A stretch of DNA of 31,756 bases, taken from NCBI GenBank assembly GCA_031404635.1, contig JANNHY010000161.1:1-31756 (forward strand), given 5' to 3'. Of the stretch, positions 1-8,120 are shown piece after piece; the stretch's first letter is position 1; the number at the start of each line of letters is the position of its first letter. The position numbers and the translations under genes were made by a program. The notes beneath the pieces were generated by a model. The model was not told the origin of the DNA. It saw nothing but the letters and a program-made list of their open reading frames with translations, and ran no database searches. The DNA comes from JAENVT01 sp031404635. Lineage in GTDB: Bacteria; Actinomycetota; Acidimicrobiia; Acidimicrobiales; Ilumatobacteraceae.

Positions 1-2
1 GC

Positions 3-134
3 TCGGGCCCGACGGTGGCGGCGATGTGTCCGTTCGACGATGCAGACGATCTTGCCGCGCAGATGCCCGGCGATGGCCATACCAAGGTTTTGCGAATCGA
101 TCACGGCGGTGCCGTGATCGAAGCCGACGACTAA
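3..134 (+). CDS. C-terminal end of an unidentified protein (partial)
   Basis: An open frame enters from the left edge and ends at TAA 132-134, giving 43 residues rich in Asp and Ala that end in IEADD. About three quarters of its codons end in G or C, as expected for real coding sequence here, and no other frame in this stretch looks better. Its stop codon overlaps the stop of the convergent exonuclease gene (131-133 on the other strand), a tight packing seen elsewhere in the window. The fragment is too short to show a family, so no function is proposed. It could still be a chance open frame. Confidence 0.5.
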   Translation, partial: SGPTVAAMCPFDDADDLAAQMPGDGHTKVLRIDHGGAVIEADD

Positions 135-1819
135 GCCGCCAAATGGGCCGCAGGCTGTTGGTGCGGCGTGCGCCCGACAACTTCGGGAACGTCGTCGATC
201 GGCCATTGCCAACGACCGTCGCACCACAACACCGTGACCCGATGAGCGAGTCGCTGGAAGGCGCGAGCCAGGCACAACACCTCGTCGACGGCGTGCCGAG
301 GAAGTAGCTGCGGGGGCGGCGGAACATCGGCAGGCGGCAACGCCAGCCCGAGTTCGATTTGTCCGACGTGAGCAGTGCCGACGAGCACACCGTGGTGCAG
401 ATGCATCATCGTGTCGCCGACTTGCAGCCCGACATCGCCGGCCTCGCGTAGTCGATCGGTGAGACGCTGACGACGTATCGCGTTGGTAAAGGCCGTTGCC
501 CGGTCGCGGACCTGGGCGGCCTCTTCGTAGCGCCGCGCCGCCGACAAGGCGATTAGGCGGGCCTGCATTGACACAATCACCAATTCGGGTGACGTGGTCA
601 TGGCTTGTACTGCGTGCTCGACTGCGGCTCTGTAGCGGCTGATGTCGGCGACGCCCGAGCACGGACACATTGCCACGCCAAGTTGGGCAGCGGTGCACAT
701 GGCCGCGTCAGGCGACGGCTGGAAGGAACGACCCAGTCGCGTCGTGCAGCGACGCAGCGGGACGACCGACTGAATCGCCTCGACCACGGCGTCGGCGCTC
801 GACTTGGATGGCAACGGCCCGAGATGTACTCCCGTGCCGGTCGCCTCGCTGACGACTGACAAGCGGGGCCAGGCCTCGTCGGTGCTCAACCGTACGTAGC
901 GATACTTCTGCGGTGTGGTGCCGAACTTGTTGTATCGCGGCGCCATGTGGTGGAGGTAACGCAGTTCGAGTACTTCGGCGGCAAGCACGTTCGGCGTCGT
1001 GATGTGCGAGATGCGCTGCGCCTCGCGCAAGAGTTGCCCGACCTTGCGGCGGTCGTCGCCCCCGAAATAACTGCGCACTCGCTGGCGAAGGTTCGTGGCC
1101 TTGCCGACGTACAGGACCTGATCGTTGGCGCCGCGGAACAGATAGACGCCCGGACTGCGTGGTAATGATGTGGTCAGCCGCAGCTTGGCGGCCTGCGGAT
1201 GGGCGCCGATTCGGGGGAGCGCAACGAGGTCGTCGAGACCGAGCACGCCGAACCCGGCGGCGCGCTCGAGCAGGAAGTGAAGAAGGTCGGTGGTGGCGAG
1301 GGCGTCGTCGAGAGCGCGGTGCGAAGGGCGATGGTCGAGCCGGAACCGAGACGCCAAGGTTCCGAGACGGCAGTCGGGCACCTCGTCGCGGATCAACCGT
1401 CGGGCCAGCGGCAAGGTGTCGACAACTTGGTTGGTGACCCAGGGATCACCCCGGCGGGTCAGGGCGGCGTTGATGAAGGCGAGGTCGAATCCGACGTTGT
1501 GGCCGACCACCACGGCGTCGGCCATGAACTCGATCATCGTTGGAAGCACCGCGTCGATCGCCGGGGCACGCACCACCATCGATTCGCTGATCCCGGTGAG
1601 TATGGTGATCATCGGCGGGATCGCCCGCCCCGGGTTGACCAGGGTTTGCAGAGTGCCTAGGCACTCGCCGGCACGGACCTTGACCATGCCGATCTCGGTG
1701 ATCAGGTCGCAACCGCGATCGCCGCCGGTTGTCTCGATATCGAGCACGCAGAACGTGACGTCGGCGAGGGGCGTGCCGAGATCATCGAGGGACCGCTGCC
1801 GGGCGGGTGCTGAACGCAT
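131..1819 (-). CDS. DEDDh exonuclease / GIY-YIG endonuclease fusion (UvrC N-terminus-like)
   Basis: A 562-residue protein with two nuclease modules. Residues 21-185 form a DnaQ/RNase T-type 3'-5' exonuclease: Exo I DIETTG at 27-32, Exo II HNVGFD at 107-112, and Exo III with His167 and Asp172. Residues about 220-300 are a GIY-YIG nuclease domain like the UvrC/Cho N-terminus (PGVYLF at 223, then LYVGKATNLRQRV). A UvrB/UvrC-type helical pair (RRYEEAAQVRDRA) lies near residue 450. The same architecture occurs in the mycobacterial protein Rv2191, so a role in DNA repair or damage processing is likely, but the substrate is not known from sequence. I chose ATG at 1819 because the frame upstream is antisense to the divergent NYN gene and loses the family pattern. 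It is divergent from the NYN-domain gene. Confidence 0.9.
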   Translation of the reverse strand: MRSAPARQRSLDDLGTPLADVTFCVLDIETTGGDRGCDLITEIGMVKVRAGECLGTLQTLVNPGRAIPPMITILTGISESMVVRAPAIDAVLPTMIEFMADAVVVGHNVGFDLAFINAALTRRGDPWVTNQVVDTLPLARRLIRDEVPDCRLGTLASRFRLDHRPSHRALDDALATTDLLHFLLERAAGFGVLGLDDLVALPRIGAHPQAAKLRLTTSLPRSPGVYLFRGANDQVLYVGKATNLRQRVRSYFGGDDRRKVGQLLREAQRISHITTPNVLAAEVLELRYLHHMAPRYNKFGTTPQKYRYVRLSTDEAWPRLSVVSEATGTGVHLGPLPSKSSADAVVEAIQSVVPLRRCTTRLGRSFQPSPDAAMCTAAQLGVAMCPCSGVADISRYRAAVEHAVQAMTTSPELVIVSMQARLIALSAARRYEEAAQVRDRATAFTNAIRRQRLTDRLREAGDVGLQVGDTMMHLHHGVLVGTAHVGQIELGLALPPADVPPPPQLLPRHAVDEVLCLARAFQRLAHRVTVLWCDGRWQWPIDDVPEVVGRTPHQQPAAHLAA

Positions 1820-1892
1820 CGTCCCAGTCCAGCACGAACGAATGTTCGAAGTCAAGAACAGGCGTTCGATCAGGTGCCAAACCCGGCTCGAT

Positions 1893-1898
1893 ACAGTG
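1893..1898 (+). promoter_or_regulatory. Candidate -10 element (TACAGT) for the NYN-domain gene
   Basis: TACAGT fits the actinobacterial TANNNT -10 pattern and ends six bases before the GTG at 1905. No Shine-Dalgarno sequence is present, so a leaderless transcript is the simplest reading. It lies in the 85-base divergent region between the exonuclease and NYN genes. No convincing -35 element is seen. Confidence 0.4.
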
Positions 1899-1904
1899 CA
1901 GCAC

Positions 1905-3137
1905 GTGAGTGGCGAACCTGCATCCGATGTGCCGGACCAGGCCCTGCAGTTGGCGCTCGAGTTCGCCGTGATAATGGCTGCCGTCGGTGCCAAGTCGCGG
2001 CCCGCACTGGCCTTCCCGTCGGGGTTGAAGCAGTTTCTTCGCTTCCACAAGTTGCCACCCACTGCGCTTGCGCAGGTACGCGCCGCCGTCGAAGCCGACG
2101 ACGAGTTCCGTCGGCAGCTGGCCTCCGTGGCGACTGCGGAGCTGGTCGACCCGGCCGGGGTGTTGTGGCTGTCGCAGCCGGAGGGCTGGCAGCAGCAGAT
2201 CGCTGAACTCCTGCCGCAGAAGCGATGTGATGACGAGTCGACAATTCGGCGCGAGGAACGCCGTCGCGCAGCAGCCGAAAGTGCATTGGTCAGGTCTCGC
2301 GCCGACGTGTTGGGCCTCCGTGCAGATCTGGAACGCGACCGCGCGGCCAAAGCCACGCTCTCGGCCGAGACCGATCGTCTGCGCGGGGATATCGCCGACC
2401 TTCGTCGACGGCTGCGTGAGGCACAACTCGCCGAACACGCAACCGCCCAGGCGCTCGCCAAGGCGGAGGCAGAATTACTCGGAGCGCGCCAGGCCACCAT
2501 CGAACCGACCCCGCCTCCGCTGCCGTTCGGCATCGACACTTCGGCCGTGCGCGACTGGATCGACGGCGCCGTATCGGCGTCGACCGACGCCGTCCGCCTG
2601 CTGACTGCAGCGCTGGGTCAGCTGGCACAGGTCGACGACCAACCCGGGCCAGAACCCGAGCGGCCGTCGCGCCAGGGCCGTCCTGCACCGCGCAAGCCGA
2701 TCCGACTTCCCGGCGGCGTGTTGGCCGGCTCGATCGAGGAAGCGGAGTTTGTGTTGAAGAAATCGGGGGTGAAGACGCTGATCGATGGGTACAACGTCGC
2801 CATGTTGGGGTGGCCATCGCTCGATCTCGACCATCAGCGTGACCATTGCATCATGGCCGTCGAAAACCTGGCCAAACGGTGGAACATTTCGATGACGATC
2901 GTCTTCGACGGCGCTGAAATCCAAGGAGCGCACAGCCGCACGAGGCGGCGCGTGCGCGTTGTCTATTCGCCGGCGGGCGTCTCGGCCGACGACGTGCTGC
3001 GTGCCGAGGTGAATTCTGTAGATGTCGCCAAGCCGGTGGTGGTCGTCACCAACGATCGGGCCATCACCACCGACGTTGCCGACGCAGGCGCCAACACCAT
3101 CTCGTCCGACAAGTTCCTCGCCCTGCTTCGCCGCTGA
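1905..3137 (+). CDS. Coiled-coil protein with C-terminal NYN/YacP-type PIN-like nuclease domain
   Basis: A 410-residue protein in three parts. The N-terminal about 110 residues are of unknown fold. Residues about 115-205 are a charged, Ala/Arg/Glu-rich coiled coil. The C-terminal 120 residues are a NYN domain of the YacP family. Acidic residues expected in a PIN-like metal site are present: Asp294 in LIDGYNV, Asp335 in VFDG, Asp362-Asp363 in ADD and Asp384 in TND. YacP relatives (Rae1) are ribosome-associated RNases, so RNA cleavage is plausible but inferred. The GTG start at 1905 was chosen because the frame upstream is antisense to the exonuclease and because a -10-like hexamer sits just before it. 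A longer start at ATG 1842 is possible. Confidence 0.85.
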   Translation: MSGEPASDVPDQALQLALEFAVIMAAVGAKSRPALAFPSGLKQFLRFHKLPPTALAQVRAAVEADDEFRRQLASVATAELVDPAGVLWLSQPEGWQQQIAELLPQKRCDDESTIRREERRRAAAESALVRSRADVLGLRADLERDRAAKATLSAETDRLRGDIADLRRRLREAQLAEHATAQALAKAEAELLGARQATIEPTPPPLPFGIDTSAVRDWIDGAVSASTDAVRLLTAALGQLAQVDDQPGPEPERPSRQGRPAPRKPIRLPGGVLAGSIEEAEFVLKKSGVKTLIDGYNVAMLGWPSLDLDHQRDHCIMAVENLAKRWNISMTIVFDGAEIQGAHSRTRRRVRVVYSPAGVSADDVLRAEVNSVDVAKPVVVVTNDRAITTDVADAGANTISSDKFLALLRR

Positions 3138-3160
3138 ACACCATCGCACCCTCGGACCGT

Positions 3161-3265
3161 TGTGAGCCCGTTCGTGCCACGGGCCGCGACACCGGGCTCA
3201 CACCTCCATCACCGCCGGCCAACTGTGAGCCCGATCGCGCCTTGGGCCGCGACACCGGGCTCACA
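3161..3265. repeat. Two tandem 42-bp hairpin repeats
   Basis: Two near-identical units lie 63 bases apart, at 3161-3202 and 3224-3265. Each begins TGTGAGCCCG and ends CGGGCTCACA, a perfect 10-bp inverted repeat. An inner 5-bp stem also forms: TCGCG/CGCGA in unit 2, and TCGTG/CGCGA in unit 1, where one pair becomes T-G. As RNA from the plus strand that pair is a tolerated U-G wobble; from the minus strand it would be an A-C mismatch. The units lie between the stop of the NYN gene and queG. They could end or protect the NYN transcript, or belong to a dispersed intergenic repeat family. No U-run follows either stem. Confidence 0.85.
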
Positions 3266-3306
3266 CCTCTCCAATCGCGCGGTGTCGTTACCTACGTCCT
3301 GATGCC

Positions 3307-3312
3307 TACGCT
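3307..3312 (+). promoter_or_regulatory. Candidate -10 element (TACGCT) for queG
   Basis: TACGCT matches TANNNT and ends eight bases before the GTG at 3321. The intervening bases (GCGTCACA) contain no Shine-Dalgarno sequence, which suggests a leaderless transcript. A -35 element is not obvious. Confidence 0.4.
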
Positions 3313-3320
3313 GCGTCACA

Positions 3321-4433
3321 GTGAGACCGACGCCGTCGCCGCCTTCAGCTGATGCCGCCTATCTCGGTCAGTTGATCGAGATCGCCGATCGACAGGGCAT
3401 CACCCACGTCGGGGTTTGCGACGCCGAGATTCTCGTTCGGGCGCGTACCGAGATCCTCCGTCGCAAGACTGCTGGTCTGCACGACGGGTTGCAGTTCACC
3501 TACAAAAACCCGCAGCGCTCCACCGATCCCAGGCGGGCGGTTCCCGGGGCGCGGGCGGTGCTGGTCGGGGCGCGTTCTTACTACCTCGACGAACCCTCGG
3601 TCCCATCCGGGGCGCAAGGTCGTGTGGCGCGCTACGCCTGGACCGATCACTACCAACCTTTGCGCGAGGGCCTCCGCGCCGTAGCCCGCCGGTTGCGCCG
3701 TGACGGCTGGCGTGCCGTGGCCTTCGCCGACGACAACTCGATCGTCGATCGCGAGGTCGCCTTCCGGGCCGGCATCGGCTGGTTCGGCAAGAACGCCAAC
3801 ATCTTGCTTCCCGGGGCCGGCAGCTGGTTCGTGCTCGGCTGCGTCGTCACCACTGCACCCTTGCCAATCGCAGCGGCACCGACGCCCGACGGCTGCGGGT
3901 CGTGCCGACGATGCCTCGACGCTTGTCCAACCGGAGCGATAGTCGCCCCTGGGGTGATCGATGCCGGCCGTTGCCTGGCGTGGATCATCCAAAAGCCCGG
4001 TGTGATGGATCGCCGCTGGCGGGTCGTCGTCGGCGATCGCATCTACGGGTGTGACGACTGCCAGACGGTGTGCCCGCCGACCGTACGATTCGCGGCGAAG
4101 CACCAGGCATCCGTGGCCGACATCGAGCCGTGGGTTTCGCTGATCGAGATCCTCGACGCCACCGACGGTGAGGTATTACAGCGGTGGGGCCGCTGGTACG
4201 TGGCCGATCGCGACCCGCGGTGGGTGCGTCGCAACGCCCTGGTGGCGTTGGGCAACATCGGGCGGCGAGACGACGCCGACGTTCGCCGTTGCCTGGGCGA
4301 ATACCTGGTGCACGGCGATTCGATGCTGCGCGTTCACGCGGTGTGGGCTGCGCGTCGTCTCGGGCTCGACTCGCTGCTGCCCACCGACGACACCGACCCC
4401 CTGGTCGCCGAGGAGTTGACGGCCGCGCTGTGA
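3321..4433 (+). CDS. queG: Epoxyqueuosine reductase QueG
   Basis: This 370-residue cytosolic iron-sulfur, cobalamin-dependent enzyme would reduce epoxyqueuosine to queuosine at the wobble base of GUN tRNAs. The length fits the family. The active-site segment IVDREVAFRAGIGWFGKN carries the conserved Asp143. Two [4Fe-4S] sites are visible: Cys192, 195, 198 and Cys202-Pro, and then Cys244, 247 and Cys251-Pro, with a further Cys at 218. The last about 90 residues form HEAT-like helices typical of long QueG proteins. The GTG start follows a -10-like hexamer closely. The stop overlaps the GTG of pimB by four bases, so the two are probably cotranscribed, although their functions are unrelated. Confidence 0.93.
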   Translation: MRPTPSPPSADAAYLGQLIEIADRQGITHVGVCDAEILVRARTEILRRKTAGLHDGLQFTYKNPQRSTDPRRAVPGARAVLVGARSYYLDEPSVPSGAQGRVARYAWTDHYQPLREGLRAVARRLRRDGWRAVAFADDNSIVDREVAFRAGIGWFGKNANILLPGAGSWFVLGCVVTTAPLPIAAAPTPDGCGSCRRCLDACPTGAIVAPGVIDAGRCLAWIIQKPGVMDRRWRVVVGDRIYGCDDCQTVCPPTVRFAAKHQASVADIEPWVSLIEILDATDGEVLQRWGRWYVADRDPRWVRRNALVALGNIGRRDDADVRRCLGEYLVHGDSMLRVHAVWAARRLGLDSLLPTDDTDPLVAEELTAAL

Positions 4434-5551
4434 AGCATCTGCTGGTCACCAACGATTTTCCACCGAAGATCGGTGGCATCCAGTCACTGCTGTGGGAGTG
4501 GTGGCGTCGCCTGCCACCGGACTCGTTCGCTGTCTTGACGAGCCCATATGACGGTGCAGCGGAGTTCGACGCCGAGCAACCCTTCCATGTCGAGCGCACC
4601 CGTGAGCCGGTGCTGTTGCCACATCCGTGGATGGTGTCGCGGGTCGACGAGATGGCCGCACGTGTCGGGGCCGATTTGATCGTGCTGGATCCGGCGGTGC
4701 CGTTGGGGTTGATCGGGCCATCACTGCGCCTGCCGTACGACGTGGTGTTGCACGGCGCCGAGGTCACGGTGCCAGGTCGGTTGCCTGGCGCGAAGCAGTG
4801 GTTGGCTTACGTCTTACGCCGGGCGAGGCACATCGTCGCCGCTGGCAGCTATCCGGCCAGGGAGGCGGAGCGAGCCGCCGGCTGCAGGTTGCCGATCACC
4901 ACGGTTCCCCCTGGCGTCGACGCCGATCGGTTCCGGCCGCTGAGCAGCGACGAACGCGACGCGGCCCGGGCTCGATTCGGCCTGCCGGCCGGAGCCGAGT
5001 TGATCGTCAGCATCAGCCGCCTGGTGCCGCGCAAAGGCTTCGACACCGCGATCCGCGCCGCCGCGGTATTGCGAGAGTCGCGCCCCGATCTGCTGTTGGC
5101 GATCTCCGGTGGCGGTCGCGACGAGCTGCGACTGCGGAGGCTGGTCAACGAGCTCGGCGCCCCCGTGCAGTTTCTCGGCCGGGTCGGCAACGACGACCTT
5201 CCGACTTTGTACGGCTGCGCCGACGTGTACACGATGCTTTGCCGCAACCGCTGGGCGGGTCTCGAGCAGGAGGGATTCGGAATTGTCTTCTTGGAGGCCG
5301 CGGCGTGCGAAGTGCCTCAGGTTGCCGGCGACTCGGGTGGGGCCGAAGACGCGGTGGTCGACGGCGTCACTGGAGTGATGATCCGCCACCCCGACGACCA
5401 GCGTCAGGTCGCCGCGGCTTTCGAGCGATTGCTCGACGACCCGGCCTTGCGGCGAACGATGGGCCAGGCCGGCCGCCTCCGGGCGATAAACGAATTCTCC
5501 TACGACGGCCTCGCCAGGCGGCTCGGCGCGTCCCTGGGTGCCCTGCCGTGA
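4430..5551 (+). CDS. pimB: GT4 mannosyltransferase, PimB'-like (PIM biosynthesis)
   Basis: A 373-residue GT-B glycosyltransferase. The N-terminal LLVTNDFPPKIGGIQS is the family's acceptor-side glycine-rich loop. The C-terminal GDP-sugar domain has SRLVPRKG with Arg197 and Lys202, and the EX7E motif with Glu281 and Glu289 in EGFGIVFLE. This pattern closely follows mycobacterial and corynebacterial PimB' (Rv2188c), which adds the second mannose to phosphatidylinositol monomannoside at the cytoplasmic membrane face. Neighbouring homologues of Rv2191 and an SRPBCC protein support that identity. Start: GTG in a GTGA overlap with the queG stop. An alternative is a related mannosyltransferase with another lipid acceptor. 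Confidence 0.8.
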   Translation: MKHLLVTNDFPPKIGGIQSLLWEWWRRLPPDSFAVLTSPYDGAAEFDAEQPFHVERTREPVLLPHPWMVSRVDEMAARVGADLIVLDPAVPLGLIGPSLRLPYDVVLHGAEVTVPGRLPGAKQWLAYVLRRARHIVAAGSYPAREAERAAGCRLPITTVPPGVDADRFRPLSSDERDAARARFGLPAGAELIVSISRLVPRKGFDTAIRAAAVLRESRPDLLLAISGGGRDELRLRRLVNELGAPVQFLGRVGNDDLPTLYGCADVYTMLCRNRWAGLEQEGFGIVFLEAAACEVPQVAGDSGGAEDAVVDGVTGVMIRHPDDQRQVAAAFERLLDDPALRRTMGQAGRLRAINEFSYDGLARRLGASLGALP

Positions 5552-5575
5552 TGGCCCTGAAATGACGGCGCCACG

Positions 5576-6076
5576 ATGACCGGCGACCAAGCAACCCCAC
5601 CCGGCGAACGTGTCGTGCGAATCGACGTGGTGGGAACGGCAGTGTTCCTGCTCACACTGGCCATCGCCGTCCCGTTGAAGGCTGAACATTTCGCCCAGTT
5701 CTTGATCGGCGGCGTTTCGATGCTGCTGTTCGCCGTCGGTGTCGCCTCCTCGCTGTGGGCCTACACGCGAGCACTTGATCGCTCGCGGTTGGAAGAGGTC
5801 GGCGTCGCCAATCTGTTCATGCTCACGGGCGACACAGCGCCGCCGAGCGTGCAGCGGACGATGTCGGTGGCGCTAGTCGTGCAGGTCGTCGCCGCCATCG
5901 GCGGGGCCTGGATCGGTGTCGTCGGGCTCGACGAGGGTCGGCTCAATGCGCTCGCGTTTGGTGTGCTCGTCCCGATGTTCGGCATCGGTATGAACGGGCT
6001 CTGGGCAGCGCGTCACGGATCGTTCGGGCGGCGACTCGGCACAGCGGTGTCTCCGCCAGATCACAAGATCGACTAG
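5576..6076 (+). CDS. Conserved four-helix membrane protein
   Basis: A 166-residue protein with four predicted membrane segments, about residues 18-36, 42-63, 97-118 and 125-144, and a short basic/polar tail. I do not recognise a named domain. Its place between pimB and an SRPBCC gene is like that of small membrane proteins next to mycobacterial pimB', so a role tied to the envelope is possible but unproven. It starts 24 bases after the pimB stop at ATG 5576. No strong Shine-Dalgarno sequence is visible, and translation may depend on coupling. The next gene follows after nine bases. Confidence 0.75.
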   Translation: MTGDQATPPGERVVRIDVVGTAVFLLTLAIAVPLKAEHFAQFLIGGVSMLLFAVGVASSLWAYTRALDRSRLEEVGVANLFMLTGDTAPPSVQRTMSVALVVQVVAAIGGAWIGVVGLDEGRLNALAFGVLVPMFGIGMNGLWAARHGSFGRRLGTAVSPPDHKID

Positions 6077-6085
6077 AACAGAGCC

Positions 6086-6520
6086 ATGGCTGAAACGGCG
6101 TCACAGACCACCACGATTGCTGCTCCACCTGATCGCGTGTGGGCGATCGCCGCCGATGTCGAGCACTACCCGGAGTGGGCGAAGGACGTCAAAGACGTCG
6201 TCGTGCGGGCCCGCGACGACCAGGGCCGTCCGATCGAGGTCGAGTTCAGGGCGTCGGCGCTGGGGCGCAGCACCCACTACACGTTGAGCTACGACTACGG
6301 CGACGCCCCGGCCGTGCTTGCCTGGAGCATGCTGCGTGGCGACATAATGCGCACCATCGACGGCGCCTACCACTTCTCGCCGACCACCGATGGCGGCACC
6401 GAGGTGCGCTATGACCTGGTCATCGACCTCGTCGTGCCACTGCCCGGCTTCGTCAAGCGCCGCGCCGAGGTGCGAATTCTCAACACCGTCCGCGAACTCA
6501 AGGTTCGCGCCGAGTCGTGA
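6086..6520 (+). CDS. SRPBCC (START-like, polyketide cyclase-type) family protein
   Basis: A 144-residue protein with the SRPBCC pattern. It opens with an ITQ-like beta strand (TTTIAAPPDRVWAIAADVEHYPEWAKDV), continues with alternating strands (TEVRYDLVIDLVVPLPGF), and ends in a long helix (KRRAEVRILNTVRELKVRAES). The fold makes a deep hydrophobic pocket for lipids or other apolar ligands. The ligand is unknown. A protein of this kind (Rv2185c) lies near pimB' in mycobacteria, which suggests lipid or envelope-precursor handling. The stop overlaps the GTG of the glucokinase gene by four bases. Confidence 0.85.
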   Translation: MAETASQTTTIAAPPDRVWAIAADVEHYPEWAKDVKDVVVRARDDQGRPIEVEFRASALGRSTHYTLSYDYGDAPAVLAWSMLRGDIMRTIDGAYHFSPTTDGGTEVRYDLVIDLVVPLPGFVKRRAEVRILNTVRELKVRAES

Positions 6521-7446
6521 GCCGGCGCCGCCTCGGCATCGACGTCGGAGGCACGAAGTGCCTCGGTGTTGTTCTCGATGAGTCAGGTGACGTGGTCGAC
6601 GAACAGCGCCGACCTACGCCGCGTGGCAATGAAGCGTTCATCGACACCCTGGCAGAGTTGGCGGGCGCGCTCAGCGTGACCGATTCCCTGGGCGTCGGTG
6701 TGCCGGGCCTGGTCTCTCGATCGGGAGTGATCAAGGCCTCACCGAACCTGGTTGACATCCTCGATTTCCCGGTTGGCCAGTTGTTGTCGGAGCGCCTCGG
6801 CTTTCCGGTCGAGGTCGACAACGATGCCACGTGCGCTGCAGTCGCCGAATGGCAGTTTGGCGCCGGGCGCGGTGTCACCGACATGGTCATGGTCACCCTG
6901 GGAACCGGCATTGGTGGGGGAGTGATCGCCGGCGGTCACCTGATCCGTGGCGCGAACGGATTCACGGGCGAGGTCGGCCACGTCGTGGTTGACCCCGATG
7001 GGGCGCCATGCCCATGCGGCCGGCGTGGATGTTGGGAGCGATACGCGTCCGGTTCCGGTTTGGCCCGCCTCGCCCGTGAGGCCGCAATCGGCAAGCGCCT
7101 GCGGCGGGTCGTCGAGCTGGCCGGGGGAGATCCCTACCAGGTACGCGGCGAGCACGTGCAAGCAGCGGCCCGGGAGGGCGACATCGGCGCGCTGGAGGTG
7201 ATCGACCTGTTCGGACGCTGGGTGGCGCTCGGCTTGGTGAACCTGACCAACGTGCTGGATCCGCAGATGTTCGTGCTCGGTGGCGGGCTGGCAGTATCGG
7301 CGGATCTCTATATCGGCCCGATTCAGAAATGGTTCACGTCGCTGCTGTACGCACCCGACCTTCGACCGCATCCGAAGCTTGAGTTCGCATTGCTCGGAGA
7401 GCGAGCCGGAGCCGTGGGTGCGGCGCTGATGACCGACTTGCAGTAA
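6517..7446 (+). CDS. glk: ROK-family glucokinase
   Basis: A 309-residue cytosolic sugar kinase that would phosphorylate glucose with ATP. Features: phosphate-binding DVGGTK at 9-14, catalytic Asp103 in DNDAT, the second phosphate loop LGTGIGGG at 128-135, and the ROK zinc motif with His155, Cys165, Cys167 and Cys172 (CPCGRRGC). The sugar-contact EVGH glutamate is Glu152. Length and motifs match actinobacterial GlkA, the main enzyme of glucose phosphorylation and carbon repression in Streptomyces. Start: GTG in a GTGA overlap with the SRPBCC stop. Related ROK kinases for mannose or N-acetylglucosamine cannot be fully excluded. Confidence 0.88.
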   Translation: MSRRRLGIDVGGTKCLGVVLDESGDVVDEQRRPTPRGNEAFIDTLAELAGALSVTDSLGVGVPGLVSRSGVIKASPNLVDILDFPVGQLLSERLGFPVEVDNDATCAAVAEWQFGAGRGVTDMVMVTLGTGIGGGVIAGGHLIRGANGFTGEVGHVVVDPDGAPCPCGRRGCWERYASGSGLARLAREAAIGKRLRRVVELAGGDPYQVRGEHVQAAAREGDIGALEVIDLFGRWVALGLVNLTNVLDPQMFVLGGGLAVSADLYIGPIQKWFTSLLYAPDLRPHPKLEFALLGERAGAVGAALMTDLQ

Positions 7447-7450
7447 CCGC

Positions 7451-8116
7451 TCAGGCGAACTCCGAGCAGGCGCCGCGATCGACCGGCCGCCCGGTGTCGG
7501 CGTTCAGTAGAGGTTCGATCTCGGAGATGTCGGTCGCCCAGGCGCGGCGTTCGTCGCCCCGGCTGCGGGCGAAGACCACGGCGGTCGCCGCACCGTCGAT
7601 CACCAAGACCGCGCCCGAATCGCCGCTGACCACTTCAGCCTCTACCTGGTAGCCGCGTCGCAGCGAGACGCCGTCCTCATCGATGCTGTCCATCTTGATG
7701 TCGACTCGGCGACGGGTAACGAACCCGGTAAGCAGCGCGTGCCCCTCGCGGAACACGACGAGTTCGCCGGCATCGTCGACGCCCATCGTGGCCCGCGGCA
7801 ATGGAGCGATGCCGACTCCGTCAATCGCAAGCAGGGCTAGGTCCTTGCGACGGTCGAGGCCGACCACGGCGGCGCTGCGTCGCCGACCGTCGGACGCGAC
7901 CACAACGACATCGGTGCTTCCGGCGACGGCGTGTGCCACCGTTACCACGCGATCGTCGGCGATGACCGACCCGCCGGCGATGTTGGCCACCTGACCGCAG
8001 CCGTGCGCTTCGACTTGGACCGCCGCCTCCAACGCCGTCGACGCGACAGGTCGGTTGTCTCCGGTGCAGCCGACAAGGGCGACCATCACCACGGCGGTCG
8101 AGAGCAGCCGACGCAC
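7451..8116 (-). CDS. Secreted trypsin-like serine protease lipoprotein
   Basis: A 221-residue S1-type protease with a lipoprotein signal. The first 16 residues are a signal peptide ending in the lipobox LVGC with Cys17. The catalytic triad is visible: His62 in TVAHAV, Asp92 in KDLALL and Ser167 in SGDSGA. Cys40 and a Cys near the C-terminus may form a disulfide. The domain is minimal compared with HtrA proteins, and no PDZ domain is present. It begins four bases after the LacI-type regulator stop, so the two are probably transcribed together, which is an unexpected pairing. Its substrate is unknown. Confidence 0.82.
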   Translation of the reverse strand: MRRLLSTAVVMVALVGCTGDNRPVASTALEAAVQVEAHGCGQVANIAGGSVIADDRVVTVAHAVAGSTDVVVVASDGRRRSAAVVGLDRRKDLALLAIDGVGIAPLPRATMGVDDAGELVVFREGHALLTGFVTRRRVDIKMDSIDEDGVSLRRGYQVEAEVVSGDSGAVLVIDGAATAVVFARSRGDERRAWATDISEIEPLLNADTGRPVDRGACSEFA

Positions 8117-8120
8117 CGGG

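Noticed and set aside
1842..1904. Longer N-terminus of the NYN protein from ATG 1842
   Set aside because: The added residues would run through the probable promoter hexamer at 1893-1898; kept only as an alternative.
3064..3264. Minus-strand open frame with a repeated VSPVSRP-ARxGSQ peptide
   Set aside because: The peptide repeat is only the translation of the two intergenic hairpin units and the antisense of the NYN gene end; there is no family resemblance or good start.
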